Source: an uncultured Clostridia bacterium
GTDB taxonomy: Bacteria > Bacillota > Clostridia > Christensenellales > UBA1242
DNA length: 64,000 nucleotides
NCBI GenBank assembly: GCA_944372585.1
Contig: CALVZQ010000003.1
Location: forward strand, 90,754 to 154,753
Direction of reading: 5' to 3'
This document shows positions 60,560-64,000 of the stretch, one piece after another; the stretch's first letter is position 1; every line of letters begins with the position of its first letter. The notes below the pieces were generated by a model. It was not told where the DNA came from. It searched no databases and saw only the letters and a list, made by a program, of their open reading frames with translations. The translations under genes and the position numbers were made by a program.

Positions 60560-61389
60560 ATTTTCACCCCACTTGCACCACAAGGTAAAATCAAACCTTC
60601 TTCAGTTGGCAGTCCAATTTCATCGGCTTCAACATTTTCATGTCCAAAAACACATTTCAGGATGTTTGCAATCACAGTTGGTTGAAGTCCAGTTGTGTAT
60701 GAATTGATAAGCACGAACAATGGTTTGTCAGAAAGGACTTTTTTTGTAAGTCCCACAAAATCAGCCAAGTTGTCTTCCAATTTCCACATCTCACCACTTG
60801 GCCCACGACCATAACTTGGCGGATCCATTATGATTGCGTCATAAGTGTTTCCTCTGCGAATTTCTCTTTCGATAAATTTTCCGCAGTCATCAACAATAAA
60901 TCTGATGTTGGAAATTCCATTTAATTTTGCATTTTCTTTTGCTCTTTCGACCATGCCTTTGCTGGCATCAATGTGTGTCACACTCGCTCCTGCTTTGGAA
61001 CAAGCCACAGATGCACCACCGGTGTAAGCAAAAAGATTCAAAATTTTGACTGGCCTTTTTGCCTGTTGAATGAGATTCATCATCATTTCCCAGTTTACAG
61101 CCTGTTCTGGAAAAATTCCCGTATGTTTAAAGCCCATAGGTTTGACAATAAACTTCAAATCTTTCCATTCAATTTTCCACTGCTCAGGAATTGTTTTGTT
61201 ATAGTGCCAAAGTCCGCCGCCGTCTTTACGTTCATAATAGGCATCAACATTCCTTTTCAAATCTCTTTTTGCATGCCAAATCACTTGTGGGTCAGGTCTG
61301 AGAAGAGTAATTCCCGCCCAACTTTCAAGTTTTTCGCCATCACCAGTCGCCAAAACCCTGTAATCTTTCCAACTATTCGCAACTCTCAT
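60547..61389 (-). CDS. Class I SAM-dependent methyltransferase, RlmI/RlmK-like
   Basis: The 280-aa protein has SAM motif I LNLFAYTGGASVACSKAG, motif II VTHIDASKG and the catalytic-type DPPSYGRG of N- or C5-base methyltransferases. An N-terminal ~90-residue part precedes it. Probably an rRNA methyltransferase; target unknown. It lies between the Nudix gene (9 nt upstream) and the RluA-type gene, which it overlaps, suggesting a small RNA-modification cluster. Confidence 0.85.
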   Translation of the reverse strand: MRVANSWKDYRVLATGDGEKLESWAGITLLRPDPQVIWHAKRDLKRNVDAYYERKDGGGLWHYNKTIPEQWKIEWKDLKFIVKPMGFKHTGIFPEQAVNWEMMMNLIQQAKRPVKILNLFAYTGGASVACSKAGASVTHIDASKGMVERAKENAKLNGISNIRFIVDDCGKFIEREIRRGNTYDAIIMDPPSYGRGPSGEMWKLEDNLADFVGLTKKVLSDKPLFVLINSYTTGLQPTVIANILKCVFGHENVEADEIGLPTEEGLILPCGASGVKIWKN

Positions 61390-61398
61390 TCTTTCTCC

Positions 61399-61908
61399 TT
61401 ATTTCAAAATTTCTGCAACCCAGTCCTTATAACTTTTGTCATGATTGCAAAATTCATCTGAATACAAAAGTTTTATAAAATCATCATAAGAAAGCCACTT
61501 CACACATTCAACTTCTTCTTTCTGCAAAGTCATTTCATCTTCAGTCAAGTCAGAGTATAAGAGATAAACCTGAACCAATTCCCAACCTTTTGTGTTGACA
61601 AATTGCTTAAGAAAAATGAAATCTTCTTCCTTTGCATCAATGCCCAGTTCTTCTTTTGTTTCTCTGACACAACCTTGTAAACACGTTTCTCCAGCATCAA
61701 CATGTCCCGCTGATGGCATATCCCATTTTCCAGGGCTTTTCTTTTTCGTCATTGCTCTTTTTTGCACAAGGATTTCTCCTTTGTGATTTTTTATCCAAAT
61801 CCAAACTGGTTTATGAAAACAATTCGGATTTTCTGAATGACAAAAACTTTTAGTTTCAACACCTAAAAAATTTCCATCTATGTCAAAGGTATCAAACAAT
61901 TCTTCCAT
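61399..61908 (-). CDS. Nudix hydrolase (isopentenyl-diphosphate isomerase-like group)
   Basis: The 169-aa protein has the Nudix box GHVDAGETCLQGCVRETKEELGI and the preceding KRAMTKKKSPGKWDMPSAG. The N-terminal MEELFDTFDIDGNFLG resembles YfcD-like Nudix proteins. Substrate not assignable. It starts 3 nt behind the ileS stop with an AAGGA site, so it is probably co-transcribed with ileS. Confidence 0.87.
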   Translation of the reverse strand: MEELFDTFDIDGNFLGVETKSFCHSENPNCFHKPVWIWIKNHKGEILVQKRAMTKKKSPGKWDMPSAGHVDAGETCLQGCVRETKEELGIDAKEEDFIFLKQFVNTKGWELVQVYLLYSDLTEDEMTLQKEEVECVKWLSYDDFIKLLYSDEFCNHDKSYKDWVAEILK

Positions 61909-61911
61909 ATT

Positions 61912-64000
61912 TTATATCCTTTTTGCAAACTTAACAATGATGAAACCATCTCCAACCTCGACATTCTTTTCGATGTCAGGTTTTTCAATCTTTTCAACTG
62001 CACGAACAATCAAAACTTCTTGTTTGATTTTGTCCATATAATTGTAAAGCATCGTTGCAAGACTTTCGTCAGCAGTTTCAAAATATGCATAAATTCTGTC
62101 ATCGATAGAAAAATCTGCTTCTTTTCTGAGCACTTGAAGTCCCCTGACAAATTCGCGATACAAACCTTCCAAAATCAAATTTTCGTCAAGAGTGATGTCA
62201 AGCACAACAGTGTTGCCATTTTCATGAGCAATCACAAAGTCGGTCTTAGGTTTTTTCTCCAAATTGAAAAGTTCACTGTCCAAGTCTTTAAATTCTCCAA
62301 CTGAAACTTTTCCATTTTTGTAGTCCTGCATAACCTTCTTGTTTTCTTCATCAGAAAGTGACGACAAAACAGTTTTCAATTTTTGAACTTCACCTTTCAA
62401 AACTGCTCCTGCTTTTTTGAAGTTAACAGACAAATATTCATCATTAAACTTGCTGTCATCAACAACACATTCAAGTTCTTTGACATTCAATTCTTCTTTG
62501 ATTATGTCTTCAAAATCAGAAAGCACTGAAACAGTTTTGTCTCCACCTGCAACATACATGATGCGAAGAGGTTGTTTAACTTTGATTTGATTTTCGTTTC
62601 TAAGTCTTTGAGCGGTTGACATGATGTCTCTTGCAATCTTTGTTCTTTCCAAAATGTCCCCAAAATCTTCGTCGTAAATCTTTGTTGGGAAACCGCTGAG
62701 CATAATGCACTCAACTTCTTTCTTTTCAATTTCTCTAACCATATTTTGCCAAATATATTCTGTCACAAATGGAATGATTGGAGTCATCACCCTAATCATT
62801 GCCTTGATTGCACTATACAAGCACCAATATGCAGTCAACTGGTCGTCTTTGTTCTCACTCTTCCAGAATCTCTTACGATTGCTTCTGATATAATAATTGG
62901 AGATGTCATCAACCAATTTTTCAAAATCACGAACGACAACAAACTGCTTGTCGTCGGCATAATTTTTGTCACTGTCTTCAACAAATTTGTTTATGCTCTG
63001 AATGAGCCATTTATCTGACACCAGCAAATTCTCTGACTTTGGTTTGAATCCTTCAAGAGCAGGATTATCAATGCAAGCATAGGTGTTGAAGAATGTGTAA
63101 ATGTTCCAGAAAGCCAAAATTTTTCTTCTTGCTTCGTCAGTCAAAGTGAATCCAAATCTCATATCGTTGCTTGGACTTGAAGAAGAGAAAAGATATCTCA
63201 CAACATCTGCTCCAACCTTGTCAGCAACAATATCTGCTTCCAAAGAATTTCCACCACTCTTATGGAACTCTCCACCGTGTTCGTCTTTGACATATTGATA
63301 TGTCACAAGTTTTTTGTATGGAGCTTTTCCAGTGAGCACGACACTCATGATGAGAAGTGAATAAAACCAAAGTTTGATTTGTTCAATCATTTCGCAAACA
63401 TAATCACTTGGGAAGTTTTCTTCAAAAAACTTTTTGTCAGTGAAATATTTCTTTGTTGAAAATGGAGTGATTCCCGCATCAAGCCAAACATCTCCAACAT
63501 CTGGAACACGACAAACTTCTTCTCCACAATCACACTTGATTTTGATGTCATCAATCCATGGTCTGTGAATGTTTGGAAGTTTGTCCACGAACTCTGGATT
63601 GATCGCTCTCTTTTTCAGTTCTTCAAGTGAACCAATAACGTGCACTTTGCCACATTTTTCACAAACATAGAAAGGAAGAGGAAGTCCATAGAAACGACTT
63701 CTTGAGATGTTCCAATCTCCCATGTTTTGAAGCCAGTCAATCATTCTCTTTTTTGCATATTCAGGCTTAAATTCAACATCTTCAATTGCTTTGAGAGCCA
63801 TTGGTCTGATTTCATCAATTTTGATAAACCAACCAGAAACCAATTTATACACCAAATCTGTCTTGCATCTCCAGCAGAAAGGATATGAATGTTTGTATTT
63901 GTGTGCATAGAGAAGTTTTCCATCTTCTTTCAAACGATTAACCACCAAATCAACAACATCAGTTGTCTTTTTTCCAGCAAGGAAACCTGTGTTTGGAAGC
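61912..64000 (-). CDS. ileS: Isoleucyl-tRNA synthetase, C-terminal part (5' end outside window)
   Basis: The frame is open to the window edge (LPNTGFLAGKK...), so about 696 codons are present and the N-terminal HIGH region is missing. SYPFCWRCKTDLVYK and DVWLDAGITPFS lie in the editing and catalytic parts. The signature loop that is KMSKS in most class I synthetases reads EFHKSGGNSLEAD here. The anticodon-binding domain and a C-terminal extension follow. It begins a leftward ileS-nudix-methyltransferase-RluA unit. Confidence 0.93.
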   Translation of the reverse strand, partial: LPNTGFLAGKKTTDVVDLVVNRLKEDGKLLYAHKYKHSYPFCWRCKTDLVYKLVSGWFIKIDEIRPMALKAIEDVEFKPEYAKKRMIDWLQNMGDWNISRSRFYGLPLPFYVCEKCGKVHVIGSLEELKKRAINPEFVDKLPNIHRPWIDDIKIKCDCGEEVCRVPDVGDVWLDAGITPFSTKKYFTDKKFFEENFPSDYVCEMIEQIKLWFYSLLIMSVVLTGKAPYKKLVTYQYVKDEHGGEFHKSGGNSLEADIVADKVGADVVRYLFSSSSPSNDMRFGFTLTDEARRKILAFWNIYTFFNTYACIDNPALEGFKPKSENLLVSDKWLIQSINKFVEDSDKNYADDKQFVVVRDFEKLVDDISNYYIRSNRKRFWKSENKDDQLTAYWCLYSAIKAMIRVMTPIIPFVTEYIWQNMVREIEKKEVECIMLSGFPTKIYDEDFGDILERTKIARDIMSTAQRLRNENQIKVKQPLRIMYVAGGDKTVSVLSDFEDIIKEELNVKELECVVDDSKFNDEYLSVNFKKAGAVLKGEVQKLKTVLSSLSDEENKKVMQDYKNGKVSVGEFKDLDSELFNLEKKPKTDFVIAHENGNTVVLDITLDENLILEGLYREFVRGLQVLRKEADFSIDDRIYAYFETADESLATMLYNYMDKIKQEVLIVRAVEKIEKPDIEKNVEVGDGFIIVKFAKRI

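Noticed and set aside
1-64000. Mollicute-type code with TGA as Trp
   Set aside because: TGA serves as the natural stop of ywlE, khpA and a CPBP gene, and no in-frame TGA occurs inside conserved proteins.

Overview
The window reads as one chromosome segment of a low-GC, AT-rich Bacillota (Firmicutes) relative. GC is roughly one third by eye. The evidence is the Bacillus/Clostridium-type gene clusters (ywlE-rpiB; lysS-nth-obg; rpsP-khpA-rimM-trmD-rbgA; ylxM-ffh; lepA-hemW; rimP-nusA-ylxR-ylxQ-infB-rbfA-nrnA-truB; frr-uppS-cdsA-rseP; rpsB-tsf), promoters of TTGACA-17-TATAAT type often with an extended TGn -10, and clear AGGAG ribosome binding sites. TAA, TAG and TGA all end genes, so the code looks standard. 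The DUF285-type surface-protein relic and the streamlined content would suit an uncultured host-associated lineage, but that is inference. No tRNA, rRNA, CRISPR array, prophage or intact insertion sequence was recognised.

Layout. 1-5.8 kb: leftward housekeeping genes (rpiB end, ywlE, rsfS, yhbY, obg, nth, lysS) with one rightward membrane protein. 5.9-11.6 kb: rightward degV, a short-chain dehydrogenase, a degenerate Rho-like protein, lgt, then a small cluster (membrane protein, DivIVA-like coiled coil, stand-alone FakA middle-domain-like protein). 11.7-16.3 kb: a His-rich metal exporter divergent from a MacB-like ABC fusion, then AlkD-like and Nudix genes. 16.3-26.4 kb: translation and secretion genes (rplS, rbgA, trmD, rimM, khpA, rpsP, ffh, lepA, hemW) interrupted by a lipoprotein and an unusual accessory gene with a nine-base homopolymer. 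26.5-31.6 kb: mixed genes (thymidine kinase with an extra C-terminal domain, S51 peptidase, efp, an unknown Cys-nucleophile hydrolase-like protein, endonuclease IV family). 31.6-43.9 kb: the large nusA/infB region, a PolC relic without a polymerase domain, and the frr-uppS-cdsA-rseP cluster. 43.9-44.2 kb: a 122-bp tandem repeat behind a strong promoter. 44.3-51 kb: an unknown 644-aa protein, tsf, rpsB, rlmH and two CPBP membrane proteases. 51-58 kb: tadA, a double-module ThyX-like protein, an ABC exporter, a broken BspA/DUF285 gene, tlyA and a Cys/Pro-rich mini-protein. 58-64 kb: pepF, an RluA-type synthase, a methyltransferase, a Nudix gene and the C-terminal part of ileS.

The genes serve mainly ribosome assembly and RNA modification (obg, rbgA, rimM, rimP, rbfA, truB, trmD, tlyA, rlmH, tadA), translation factors (infB, tsf, frr, efp, lepA), and envelope and lipid functions (lgt, cdsA, uppS, rseP, degV). 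The most unusual features are: (1) a Rho-fold protein lacking the P-loop; (2) a PolC N-terminal plus exonuclease protein sitting in the polC position without a polymerase; (3) six genes whose consensus promoters put the transcript start at or within a few bases of the ATG (leaderless mRNAs); (4) the 122-bp tandem repeat, a candidate structured RNA; and (5) a family of small palindromes directly behind stop codons, one copy of which lies inside truB.
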